Shown piece by piece: positions 1 to 4,370 of a stretch of DNA of 5,324 bases. Made by a program: the position numbers and the translations under genes. The notes beneath the pieces are model-generated. The model worked only from the letters and a program-made list of their open reading frames with translations. It made no database searches and was not told the DNA's origin. Positions within the stretch are counted from its first letter, which is position 1; each line of letters starts with the position of its first letter. This stretch comes from Bdellovibrio sp. GTDB taxonomy: Bacteria > Bdellovibrionota > Bdellovibrionia > Bdellovibrionales > UBA1609. Where the stretch lies: the NCBI GenBank assembly GCA_003694355.1, contig RFKI01000281.1, positions 1-5,324 on the forward strand, read 5' to 3'.

Positions 1-807
1 ATCATAGAGTACGTTGGTGACCATATAAGTTAAAGAGTTCAAAACTTGGTCTTCTGAATCTTTTTCTGCCAGTGCATTCTCAAATGCAAATAGGATAAAA
101 TCCTCTTCTGGATAAAATGATATAAAAAAGTTACCACTTTTTTGAATTAATCTGGTTTTTAAAAAAGAAAGGTTTTCTTTTAAATCCTTGATAAGGTTGA
201 TGACATCAGGAAGGGCTGTAAAATGAAAAGTGGAAATTTGTAAAGAAAAAAGAGATAGGAGTCCATTTAAAGATTGTTTTTGGGACTGTTGAGTAGTCAT
301 AAAAAACAAATAAGGATGAGGAGAAGATAGAGCAACTTGTGACTTCAGGGACAAGAAAGATTGGAGAGATACAAAATAATAGAACATGATGTTGCTGAAA
401 TTATCTTTTATGGTTGATAAATCATCATGCATGTAAAATAATGATTTTTTTAAAAAATCCTGAGTCTTGTTTTTGAGCTCCAGAAGTTTATTTTCTGCAA
501 GATAAATTTGAGGAGCAAGAGAGTTGAACAGATCTTGATGTGAGAGAGAAACGGGCTTTTCGATTTCTCTTTTTATAGGTTCCAGATTATTCTCCAAAAA
601 AAGATTGTATGATTGAATAAGACTTTGATAGTCCTCGTTTTTTATAGACTTTAATGGGGGAGGAGCAGCAAAGGTTGTTGCATAAAGTGGCCCAGGAATC
701 AGAGTGAGGGGCGAGTAACCAAACAGGAGAGTCGCCATGAAGACTCTTAAAGTTTTCTTAAGAGATTGGTTGTTGGGCCAGAACCAGAAAAAGACTCTTG
801 TTTTCAT
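1..807 (-). CDS. Exported protein of unknown function, partial (C-terminus beyond left edge)
   Basis: An open frame of 269 codons with no stop runs from an ATG at 807 to base 1, so the C-terminus lies outside the window. I do not recognise the family. The N-terminus reads as a long signal peptide: basic residues (K2, R4, K17, K18, R21), a hydrophobic stretch around residues 23-40, and likely cleavage after LYA (residue 43), followed by a Pro/Ala-rich linker. The mature part is rich in Leu, Phe, Ser and Lys, looks largely helical, and has no cysteine in the visible portion, so a periplasmic or surface location is inferred. An in-frame TAG lies two codons upstream of the ATG, so no longer start is possible. 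The ribosome binding site is weak (AAAGA). An internal ATG at codon 24 has AAGAG upstream but would give a signal peptide without a charged start. The terminator at 856-895 separates it from the next minus-strand gene, so it probably has its own promoter. Confidence 0.75.
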   Translation of the reverse strand, partial: MKTRVFFWFWPNNQSLKKTLRVFMATLLFGYSPLTLIPGPLYATTFAAPPPLKSIKNEDYQSLIQSYNLFLENNLEPIKREIEKPVSLSHQDLFNSLAPQIYLAENKLLELKNKTQDFLKKSLFYMHDDLSTIKDNFSNIMFYYFVSLQSFLSLKSQVALSSPHPYLFFMTTQQSQKQSLNGLLSLFSLQISTFHFTALPDVINLIKDLKENLSFLKTRLIQKSGNFFISFYPEEDFILFAFENALAEKDSEDQVLNSLTYMVTNVLYD

Positions 808-822
808 ACACTATATTCTTTT

Positions 823-835
823 GCACAGCATGTGC
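823..835. promoter_or_regulatory. Small inverted repeat upstream of the 807 start
   Basis: GCACA, three bases, then TGTGC form a perfect 5-bp inverted repeat, 15 bases upstream of the ATG at 807 and inside the only stretch (808-855) that can hold the promoter of that gene. It could be an operator half-site pair or a leader hairpin. No convincing -35/-10 pair was found around it. Such a short repeat can arise by chance. Confidence 0.2.
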
Positions 836-855
836 CATTCAAGGTATCTAAATAC

Positions 856-895
856 AAAAAATCCCTTTAGTTTTTGGGGCCTAAAGGGATTTTTT
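856..895. terminator. Strong bidirectional intrinsic terminator
   Basis: Bases 856-870 and 881-895 are perfect reverse complements over 15 bp. The core is ATCCCTTTAG/CTAAAGGGAT, flanked by six A on one side and six T on the other, with a 10-base loop (871-880). Read on the minus strand the hairpin ends in a T run, as expected for termination downstream of the gene at 957-1736. The symmetry makes it equally competent on the plus strand. It insulates the gene at 1-807 from that upstream gene. Confidence 0.88.
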
Positions 896-903
896 GAGTT
901 TTA

Positions 904-920
904 CTAACAATTTCTGTTAG
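904..920. repeat. Short hairpin next to the terminator
   Basis: CTAACA at 904-909 and TGTTAG at 915-920 form a perfect 6-bp stem with a five-base loop. It lies between the stop of the gene ending at 957 and the strong terminator, so it would sit in the 3' untranslated region of that transcript. No T run follows it, so it is probably an accessory structure rather than a second terminator. Confidence 0.3.
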
Positions 921-956
921 GCGAGTGAATAAAGATTTTACACTAACCGTTTTATC

Positions 957-1736
957 TTATCGGCACGCTACTGAGCCGATAGCAGGAGAAATAATACGGC
1001 ATTCACTTCTTGAAAGTTTGCATAATCTTTCTTTAGCACCTTGTACAGAAGTCTTTACTCGGTCAGCTAAAGACTTTGCCATCGCATTTACACTTTCTGT
1101 AAATGTTTCGGGAGCTTTTGGATACTGAGAGAGTGTAATATAGGAAGCTGCTGTATCTAAAATTGTATTGAGTGTTGTTAGAGCCTGTCTGTCATAGGTC
1201 AGGCAGCTAACAGCTTTGGAACCTAAAAGAGGCTTTCCAGAGAGAATTTCAGCACTTCGGACTTTTTGGAAAACGGCTTTTGTTTTTTCTCTTAATTGAG
1301 CATCTGAGATAAGTTCTGGAGATAGAATTCTTTCTATTGGCTGATTTAAAGCTTTTAGAACTTGATCTGTTGAGTTGTTCTTTTTTTGTTCTTTTTTCTT
1401 CATAAAATCAGTAATGCGTTTTTTAGGGGAACTTTTTACGGCAGATAACTTCTTGCTGTATTCTGAAGATAAAAACATAGAGAGTTGGGGATCTTGTTTT
1501 AACAAAGACTCCATTCTCATTTTGGGAGTTTGAGGGTCTAAAAGCTCTTTATGAACTCCTAGTTTTTTTAGATAATCACGACCTTCTTGTGTTTTTTGAA
1601 GCTCACGTAAATACTCTATAGCCTTTGACACTTCACTGCTTTTAGCGGCTTCAACAATAGCTCCTAAACGAGCAAAACTGGGTGTGGCAGAAAGCATTAA
1701 CCCTATGCATCCTATTGTTAGTAAAACTTTTTTCAT
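957..1736 (-). CDS. Exported protein of unknown function, 259 aa
   Basis: I do not recognise the family. The start is the ATG at 1736: AAAGGAG (1744-1750) sits 7 bases upstream. The same frame can be opened at a TTG at 1778, but that would put 14 basic residues before the signal peptide and has no comparable binding site. Residues 1-22 form a classical signal peptide: MKK, a hydrophobic core, then PSFA with probable cleavage before R23. TIGC at residues 7-10 resembles a lipobox but lies too near the N-terminus. The mature protein looks mostly helical, with a very Lys-rich segment at about 95-120 (KKR, KKKEQKK). All four mature cysteines (178, 239, 246, 258) lie in the last third, so disulphides in the periplasm are plausible. 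Visible composition suggests a soluble secreted or periplasmic protein. It is probably a single-gene unit ending at the terminator at 856-895. Confidence 0.82.
   Translation of the reverse strand: MKKVLLTIGCIGLMLSATPSFARLGAIVEAAKSSEVSKAIEYLRELQKTQEGRDYLKKLGVHKELLDPQTPKMRMESLLKQDPQLSMFLSSEYSKKLSAVKSSPKKRITDFMKKKEQKKNNSTDQVLKALNQPIERILSPELISDAQLREKTKAVFQKVRSAEILSGKPLLGSKAVSCLTYDRQALTTLNTILDTAASYITLSQYPKAPETFTESVNAMAKSLADRVKTSVQGAKERLCKLSRSECRIISPAIGSVACR
958..981. repeat. Hairpin over the stop codon of the 259-aa gene
   Basis: TATCGGC (958-964) and GCCGATA (975-981) are perfect 7-bp reverse complements with a 10-base loop, covering the last codons and the stop on the minus strand. It is more GC-rich than its surroundings. 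No T run follows it on the minus strand, so it is more likely an mRNA 3'-end stabilising structure, or chance, than a terminator. Confidence 0.3.
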
Positions 1737-1743
1737 CCCTAGG

Positions 1744-1750
1744 CTCCTTT
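1744..1750 (-). promoter_or_regulatory. Ribosome binding site deciding the 1736 start
   Basis: AAAGGAG on the minus strand ends 7 bases before the ATG at 1736. It selects this ATG over the upstream TTG at 1778 and places the signal peptide exactly at the N-terminus. Confidence 0.8.
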
Positions 1751-1824
1751 TTATTTTTTGTTTTACATTAACTTGCAATTCTTGTTCCTCGAATTCAACG
1801 GCTTTCGTTAAACGCCCATATTTC

Positions 1825-1856
1825 CTTGGCTTTGTGAGAAACCAAGAATTTCACAA
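1825..1856. repeat. Overlapping, mutually exclusive inverted repeats
   Basis: CTTGG (1825-1829) can pair with CCAAG (1842-1846). The interleaved TTGTGA (1832-1837) can pair with TCACAA (1851-1856), extended by GC on both sides with one bulged base. The two stems cannot form together, because the right arm of the first lies in the loop of the second and the left arm of the second in the loop of the first. They lie 90-120 bases upstream of the ATG at 1736, in the probable leader or promoter region of the 259-aa gene. They could be alternative RNA folds or overlapping operator sites, and function is not shown by sequence. Confidence 0.35.
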
Positions 1857-1862
1857 GCATAA

Positions 1863-1884
1863 GCGGTTATACACCATGAACCGC
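1863..1884. repeat. GCGGTT/AACCGC hairpin
   Basis: GCGGTT (1863-1868) and AACCGC (1879-1884) form a perfect 6-bp stem with a 10-base loop, just beside the overlapping repeats at 1825-1856. On the plus strand CTTTTCTTC follows, which looks like a weak terminator tail. On the minus strand it would be a leader hairpin of the 259-aa gene. The stem is GC-rich against an AT-rich spacer. Confidence 0.35.
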
Positions 1885-1950
1885 CTTTTCTTCAACGATT
1901 TCTCATGTGAAAAATTTATAAGATATTGTAAATATTATACTATTAGAGGC

Positions 1951-2036
1951 TCCTAGAGGTTCGACTGATCTGGTTTTAAAAAAGAAGAAGCTTAAATCAA
2001 AGCTTTTTTAGGGAAAGAACCTCTAAGGATTTTTTT
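1951..2036 (+). terminator. Long terminator-like stem with an inner hairpin, upstream of sufE
   Basis: TAGAGGTTC (1954-1962) and GAACCTCTA (2017-2025) are perfect 9-bp reverse complements. TCC/GGA extends them to 12 bp with one bulged base, and seven T (2030-2036) follow directly. The 54-base interior contains a second hairpin, AAGCTT (1988-1993) / AAGCTT (2000-2005), extendable by G-U and A-U pairs into the flanking purine and T runs. The shape is that of a factor-independent terminator closing a folded RNA on the plus strand. No plus-strand gene precedes it, so it would end a small RNA, antisense transcript or attenuated sufE leader. About 120 bases separate the T run from the sufE start. 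Confidence 0.45.
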
Positions 2037-2075
2037 CTTTCAGAGCTCTGATTTGTCTCTTTTAGCTGTTTGCAG

Positions 2076-2090
2076 TGCCAATTTATGGCA
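2076..2090. promoter_or_regulatory. TGCCA/TGGCA inverted repeat upstream of sufE
   Basis: TGCCA (2076-2080) and TGGCA (2086-2090) form a perfect inverted repeat with centres one helical turn apart, 66 bases before the sufE ATG. It could be an operator in the sufE promoter region. The best -10-like hexamer nearby is TATAAG at 2122-2127, but no good -35 partner is visible. The call is weak. Confidence 0.25.
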
Positions 2091-2145
2091 ATTTCCTTAG
2101 CTTCATAAGAGACATTTTTTTTATAAGGTGTTATTTCAAATAAAA

Positions 2146-2150
2146 AGAGG
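2146..2150 (+). promoter_or_regulatory. sufE ribosome binding site
   Basis: AGAGG, inside the purine run AAAAAGAGG, ends 5 bases before the ATG at 2156. This supports that start, which also gives an N-terminus of normal length for SufE. Confidence 0.7.
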
Positions 2151-2155
2151 CTTCT

Positions 2156-2587
2156 ATGACAGAAAACAGAAATGAAGAAATTGTGAAGCTTTTTGAGAAG
2201 GCGTCTTCTTGGGAAGAGAAGTATAAAATTTTAATTCAAGAGGGTAAAAAACTTCCAGCATTAAAAGAAGAGTGGAGAGTGGATGATAATCTCGTTAGAG
2301 GTTGCCAGTCTCGAGTATGGATTCATGCAGAAAAAAAGCCTGATGGGAAAATCTATTTTTACGCTGACAGTGATGCCCTTATTACAAAAGGTCTTGTGGC
2401 CTTACTTGTTCAACTTTATTCTGGGTTAAAGCCTGATGAAATTTTAAAAATAGATCCTATTTTTATTCAAAAATTGGATATTCAGAAAAATTTAACCCCT
2501 AGCCGAGCTAATGGATTTTATAATATGGTAAAAAAGATAAAATATTATGCTCTAGCATTTCAGGCTCAAGAAAGCCTCACTCAATAG
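2156..2587 (+). CDS. sufE: Cysteine desulfuration protein SufE
   Basis: The 143-aa product matches the SufE family along its whole length (the E. coli protein is 138 aa). SufE accepts persulphide sulphur from the cysteine desulfurase SufS on a conserved cysteine, stimulates SufS, and passes sulphur to the SufBCD scaffold for Fe-S cluster assembly in the cytosol. Visible landmarks are the early WEEKY motif (residues 19-23), the active-site segment VRGCQSRVWI with Cys50 equivalent to E. coli Cys51, DSDALITKGL at 71-80, and the C-terminal LTPSRANG at 113-120. No residue expected to be essential is missing. The ATG is preceded by AGAGG. It is a lone gene here: no sufS, sufB, sufC or sufD lies in view, and the next gene converges on it. 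A CsdE-type partner of another desulfurase is the alternative reading. The ancestry is certain, the exact partner is not. Confidence 0.95.
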   Translation: MTENRNEEIVKLFEKASSWEEKYKILIQEGKKLPALKEEWRVDDNLVRGCQSRVWIHAEKKPDGKIYFYADSDALITKGLVALLVQLYSGLKPDEILKIDPIFIQKLDIQKNLTPSRANGFYNMVKKIKYYALAFQAQESLTQ

Positions 2588-2730
2588 TTATTTTTCGATA
2601 TATGAGATCTTCTGGCTGATTATAGTTCATAAGCTTTAAGACTGGATTGTTGGAAGGCTTTCTGAGAGGGGGGGAGGCGTTTCCCTATAAGAAATTATCA
2701 TAAAATCTTAAATTTTTATGCATTCCATTT
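2588..2730. other. Convergent spacer between sufE and yebC
   Basis: This 143-base gap separates the two convergent stops and contains no frame worth calling. It has a run of seven G (2668-2674). Its only hairpin near an end is CATAAAA (2699-2705) / TTTTATG (2714-2720), a 7-bp AT-rich stem with an eight-base loop that could weakly terminate either gene. No strong GC-rich stem with a T run is visible, so read-through from both sides is possible. Confidence 0.4.
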
Positions 2731-3435
2731 TTACTCAATAGTGGCATGAACGCGGGCTGTGTCATCAAGGTCATCAATTTTTTTTAAAAATTCAATAACT
2801 TGTTCTTTTTCTTCAGGTTTTAATTCAGTTAAATTTTTAGGTTTGTAAGAAAGCTCTGCGACTTGGATGTCCCACCCTCTTTGAAGAAGGGTTTTTCTAA
2901 TCTGATCAAGGTCTTCTTTTTCACCAATAAAAGAATAGGTCCCATCTTCATTTTGAATCACATCATTGGCGCCTGCTTCAATGGCTTCTTCTTCTGGATC
3001 AAACTCTCCTTCTTTTGTCCCTTCTATTAAAGAGATGCGTTCAAACATCCAGAGAACAGATCCACTTTCTGCCAAATGGCCTCCATTTTTTTTAAAAGCA
3101 GCTCTGAGTTCAGAAACCGTTCGATTTTTATTATCTGTTTGGCATTCTACAATCACTCCCACATTAAAAGGAGCCATCCCTTCGTAGGTGAGTTCTTCAA
3201 TTTGATTTTCTCCATCTAAAAGACCTGCACCTTTTTTAATAGCGCGTTCAATGGTGTCTTTGGGGCAAGAAGCTGCTCTGGCATTTTGAATAGCTAACTT
3301 GAGTCTGGGATTTCCCTCAGGATCAGCTCCCCCCAGTCGAGCAGCAACAGAGATTTCTTTAGCTAATTTCGTAAACAGTTTCCCTTTTTTTTGGGCTATT
3401 TGTTCTTTAATAGGATTTTTCCAGGCTTTTCCCAT
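2731..3435 (-). CDS. yebC: YebC/PmpR (TACO1) family protein
   Basis: The 234-aa product is full length for the family (about 235-250 aa). Family members were long annotated as transcriptional regulators (PmpR); newer work on bacterial YebC and mitochondrial TACO1 supports a ribosome-associated role that eases stalling at proline-rich stretches. Landmarks: KLFTKLAKEISVAARLGG (19-36), GNPRLKLAIQNARA (41-54), PKDTIERAIKKGAG (58-71), YEGMAP (84-89), CQTDNKNRT (98-106), GSVLWMF (125-131), and the acidic tail motif KIDDLDD (219-225). The N-terminus is MGKAWKNPIKEQIAQKK rather than the usual MAGHSKWxxIKxxK, a variant I associate from memory with Bdellovibrio-like bacteria. The ATG at 3435 follows GAGAGG. 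An inverted repeat and a candidate promoter lie just upstream. It converges with sufE. The family call is secure, and the molecular role is inferred from family knowledge. Confidence 0.95.
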   Translation of the reverse strand: MGKAWKNPIKEQIAQKKGKLFTKLAKEISVAARLGGADPEGNPRLKLAIQNARAASCPKDTIERAIKKGAGLLDGENQIEELTYEGMAPFNVGVIVECQTDNKNRTVSELRAAFKKNGGHLAESGSVLWMFERISLIEGTKEGEFDPEEEAIEAGANDVIQNEDGTYSFIGEKEDLDQIRKTLLQRGWDIQVAELSYKPKNLTELKPEEKEQVIEFLKKIDDLDDTARVHATIE

Positions 3436-3456
3436 AGACCTCTCGCTTTTTTATCA

Positions 3457-3483
3457 AAGGATAAGTGGTTCTTCTTTATCCTT
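3457..3483 (-). promoter_or_regulatory. Candidate yebC promoter overlapped by an 8-bp inverted repeat
   Basis: AAGGATAA (3457-3464) and TTATCCTT (3476-3483) are perfect reverse complements separated by 11 bases. On the minus strand TTGAAG, 17 bases, then TATCCT is a possible -35/-10 pair with four matches to each consensus hexamer, and the repeat arms overlap both. The -10 would lie about 20-25 bases before the ATG at 3435. It could be an operator, or a leader hairpin if transcription starts further upstream. Confidence 0.35.
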
Positions 3484-3621
3484 CAATATGCAAGGCAAAA
3501 GTCTGTCTTAAGAGTCTTTCTAAAGAGCCGATATTTGTTTTGTGAAATATTTTATCTTTTCTTTAAAAGTCTTTTTTATAGCCCTTATTTTTTTTAGTGT
3601 TTTAGGGGGAGGGCTTTCATT

Positions 3622-3834
3622 TTAGGCGGCTTTCTTCCTTTGGTAGCTTTGCAGCTTTTTATCAAAGTCGCTGGGTTTTTCTCCTTTTCGATTAACAAGC
3701 CCCGCTTTAAACCAGTTAAAATGTTCCTCGCAAAAGCCTGCCCGTTTTGCTTTTTTACCACAGCCTTCTACAGGACAGCCTTGGGGAAGAGAAATCATGT
3801 TATTAGGATTTGAGGAAGAATGTTTTTTAGCCAT
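3622..3834 (-). CDS. Small Cys/His protein, putative zinc-binding, 70 aa
   Basis: The frame could open at an ATG at 3867, but the ATG at 3834 is preceded by AAAGGAG (3841-3847) with 6-base spacing and is preferred. The product is basic, with Lys-rich ends. Its centre carries C20-x4-C25-x9-C35-x2-H38 in the context CPVEGCGKKAKRAGFCEEH, a ligand set and spacing that fit one structural zinc ion. FNWFKAGL and KPSDFDKK follow. There is no signal peptide or membrane segment, so it is probably cytoplasmic, perhaps binding nucleic acid or protein. I recall similar short proteins in Bdellovibrio-like bacteria, usually with the same CPxxGC and SDFDKK elements, but know no function. It has the same orientation as yebC, 186 bases upstream of it, and no good terminator lies between, so partial co-transcription is possible. 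Confidence 0.82.
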   Translation of the reverse strand: MAKKHSSSNPNNMISLPQGCPVEGCGKKAKRAGFCEEHFNWFKAGLVNRKGEKPSDFDKKLQSYQRKKAA

Positions 3835-3840
3835 ACTGAG

Positions 3841-3847
3841 CTCCTTT
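3841..3847 (-). promoter_or_regulatory. Ribosome binding site deciding the 3834 start
   Basis: AAAGGAG on the minus strand ends 6 bases before the ATG at 3834. The alternative ATG at 3867 lies upstream of this site and has no comparable sequence before it, so the shorter protein is chosen. Confidence 0.8.
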
Positions 3848-3891
3848 ATGGTTTTATACTTTATCATCGGAAAAAAAGACTTTGGTCTTAA

Positions 3892-3910
3892 GTAAGTTTG
3901 GCGTAAGTTT
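3892..3910 (-). promoter_or_regulatory. Tandem 8-bp direct repeat with 11-base period
   Basis: GTAAGTTT occurs at 3892-3899 and again at 3903-3910, an 11-base period or about one helical turn. On the minus strand the two copies (AAACTTAC) fall between TTGCAA (3911-3916), a possible -35, and a poor -10-like TACTTA, upstream of the 70-aa gene. Direct repeats of this period are a common layout for response-regulator boxes. Regulation is inference from layout only. Confidence 0.3.
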
Positions 3911-3916
3911 TTGCAA
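3905..3916. repeat. 12-bp direct repeat, copy 1
   Basis: AAGTTTTTGCAA here is identical to 4198-4209, 293 bases away in the same spacer. Copy 1 overlaps the candidate promoter of the 70-aa gene, and copy 2 lies inside the possible remnant frame 4177-4323. It may be a shared site or a trace of local duplication. Confidence 0.4.
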
Positions 3917-3999
3917 GGAGATGTCTTATTTGGAGACGATTATAAATCTTCCTTTGATTTTAAGGTGTTGTGAAAATGACTTTTAGAAAGATATCAAGT

Positions 4000-4010
4000 C
4001 CTAACTATTT
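4000..4010. repeat. 11-bp direct repeat, copy 1
   Basis: CCTAACTATTT is repeated exactly at 4141-4151, and both copies are followed by AATAT (after one extra G here). The copies are 141 bases apart, a multiple of three, and on the minus strand both supply the stop codon TAG in the same frame. Confidence 0.5.
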
Positions 4011-4141
4011 GAATATATTTGACTATCGTCCTGGAAAGCGATGCATGTGAATTCAAAAAATTCTTTTTGTTCAACATATTCAGAAAATATCTTTTTAATA
4101 AAGAGGAGGAGTTTTTTAAGAAGATCTCCGCCTATAACAAC
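4001..4141 (-). pseudogene. Possible gene remnant: stop-bounded 46-codon frame
   Basis: Between a TAG in each copy of the 11-bp repeat, this minus-strand frame reads 46 codons with a protein-like composition (GGDLLKKLLLFIKK, EYVEQKEFFEF, IAFQDDSQIYSNS). It has no ATG, GTG, TTG or CTG, so it cannot be a free-standing gene. It resembles the C-terminal end of a helical, Lys/Phe-rich protein whose upstream part is lost or frameshifted. I do not recognise it. Chance coding-like sequence in AT-rich DNA is a real alternative. Confidence 0.22.
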
Positions 4142-4151
4142 CTAACTATTT
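4141..4151. repeat. 11-bp direct repeat, copy 2
   Basis: CCTAACTATTT is identical to 4000-4010 and followed by AATAT. It overlaps the left arm of an imperfect 11-bp inverted repeat (4136-4146 with 4176-4186, ten of eleven pairs) that has a 29-base loop. Confidence 0.5.
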
Positions 4152-4176
4152 AATATTATTAATTTTTTCGAACCCG

Positions 4177-4323
4177 TTAGATTGTTGTTTTGGTTGCAAG
4201 TTTTTGCAAATATTCATCTGTTTTAAGTTTTAAAAAAGAAAACAGTACCTTGGACATCAACCTCGCTATTGCCTGCAGGCCTAAATTATGTTCAAAAGCC
4301 GCCAAAGTAAAAAGGAGGCAAGG
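4177..4323 (-). pseudogene. Possible gene remnant or small ORF, 48 codons
   Basis: This minus-strand frame is bounded by a TAG at 4324-4326 and a TAA at 4177-4179 and reads 48 residues with protein-like character (LAAFEHNLGLQAIARLM, FLKLKTDEYLQKLATKTTI). An internal ATG at 4257, with GAGG three bases before it, would give a 26-aa peptide; a TTG further upstream is the other start. I do not recognise it. The plus strand is also open here (4190-4372, 60 codons from TTG), and I cannot tell which strand, if either, was ever coding. The frame lies just downstream of the peptide-binding protein gene on the same strand. Confidence 0.22.
4198..4209. repeat. 12-bp direct repeat, copy 2
   Basis: AAGTTTTTGCAA is identical to 3905-3916. 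Locally it forms TTGCAA-GTTT-TTGCAA, two palindromic hexamers ten bases apart. Confidence 0.4.
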
Positions 4324-4343
4324 CTATAGTAGAAAAGCTCTAA

Positions 4344-4370
4344 AAATCAAATATGGGGGAGCCTTGATTT
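4344..4370 (-). terminator. Weak terminator after the peptide-binding protein gene
   Basis: AAATCAA (4344-4350) and TTGATTT (4364-4370) are perfect 7-bp reverse complements with a 13-base C-rich loop. On the minus strand the 3' arm runs into TTTTTA. The stem overlaps the stop codon at 4369-4371 and is AT-only except for one pair, so it is at best a weak terminator. No better candidate lies within the next 100 bases. Confidence 0.35.

Noticed and set aside
925..1128. 67-codon plus-strand frame over the end of the 259-aa gene
   Set aside because: It is antisense to a well-supported gene, has no good ribosome binding site, and runs through the GCCGAT hairpin. It is a shadow frame.
1684..1956. 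90-codon plus-strand frame in the divergent spacer
   Set aside because: It overlaps the signal peptide coding region of the minus-strand gene, has no binding site, and its composition is erratic (many Cys, Phe, Asn). Its stop falls inside the stem at 1954-1962.
1954..1966. GGTTCGA resembling the T-loop of a tRNA (also GGGTTCGA on the minus strand near 4170)
   Set aside because: Neither has a matching T-stem, acceptor stem or anticodon arm around it, so there is no support for a tRNA, tmRNA or integrase attachment site.
2966..3597. Plus-strand open frames of 68-73 codons antisense to yebC and its upstream region
   Set aside because: They mirror the yebC reading frame or AT-rich spacer and show no family resemblance.
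3580..3615. AGCCCT/AGGGCT inverted repeat downstream of the 70-aa gene as a terminator
   Set aside because: The stem is 6 bp with a 24-base loop, and on the minus strand A runs rather than T runs follow. It is too weak to call.
4041..4145. 34-codon plus-strand frame starting ATG after GGAAAG
   Set aside because: It is short, with an arbitrary composition ending in a basic Ser/Pro tail. The opposite strand reads more like protein, so it was not called.
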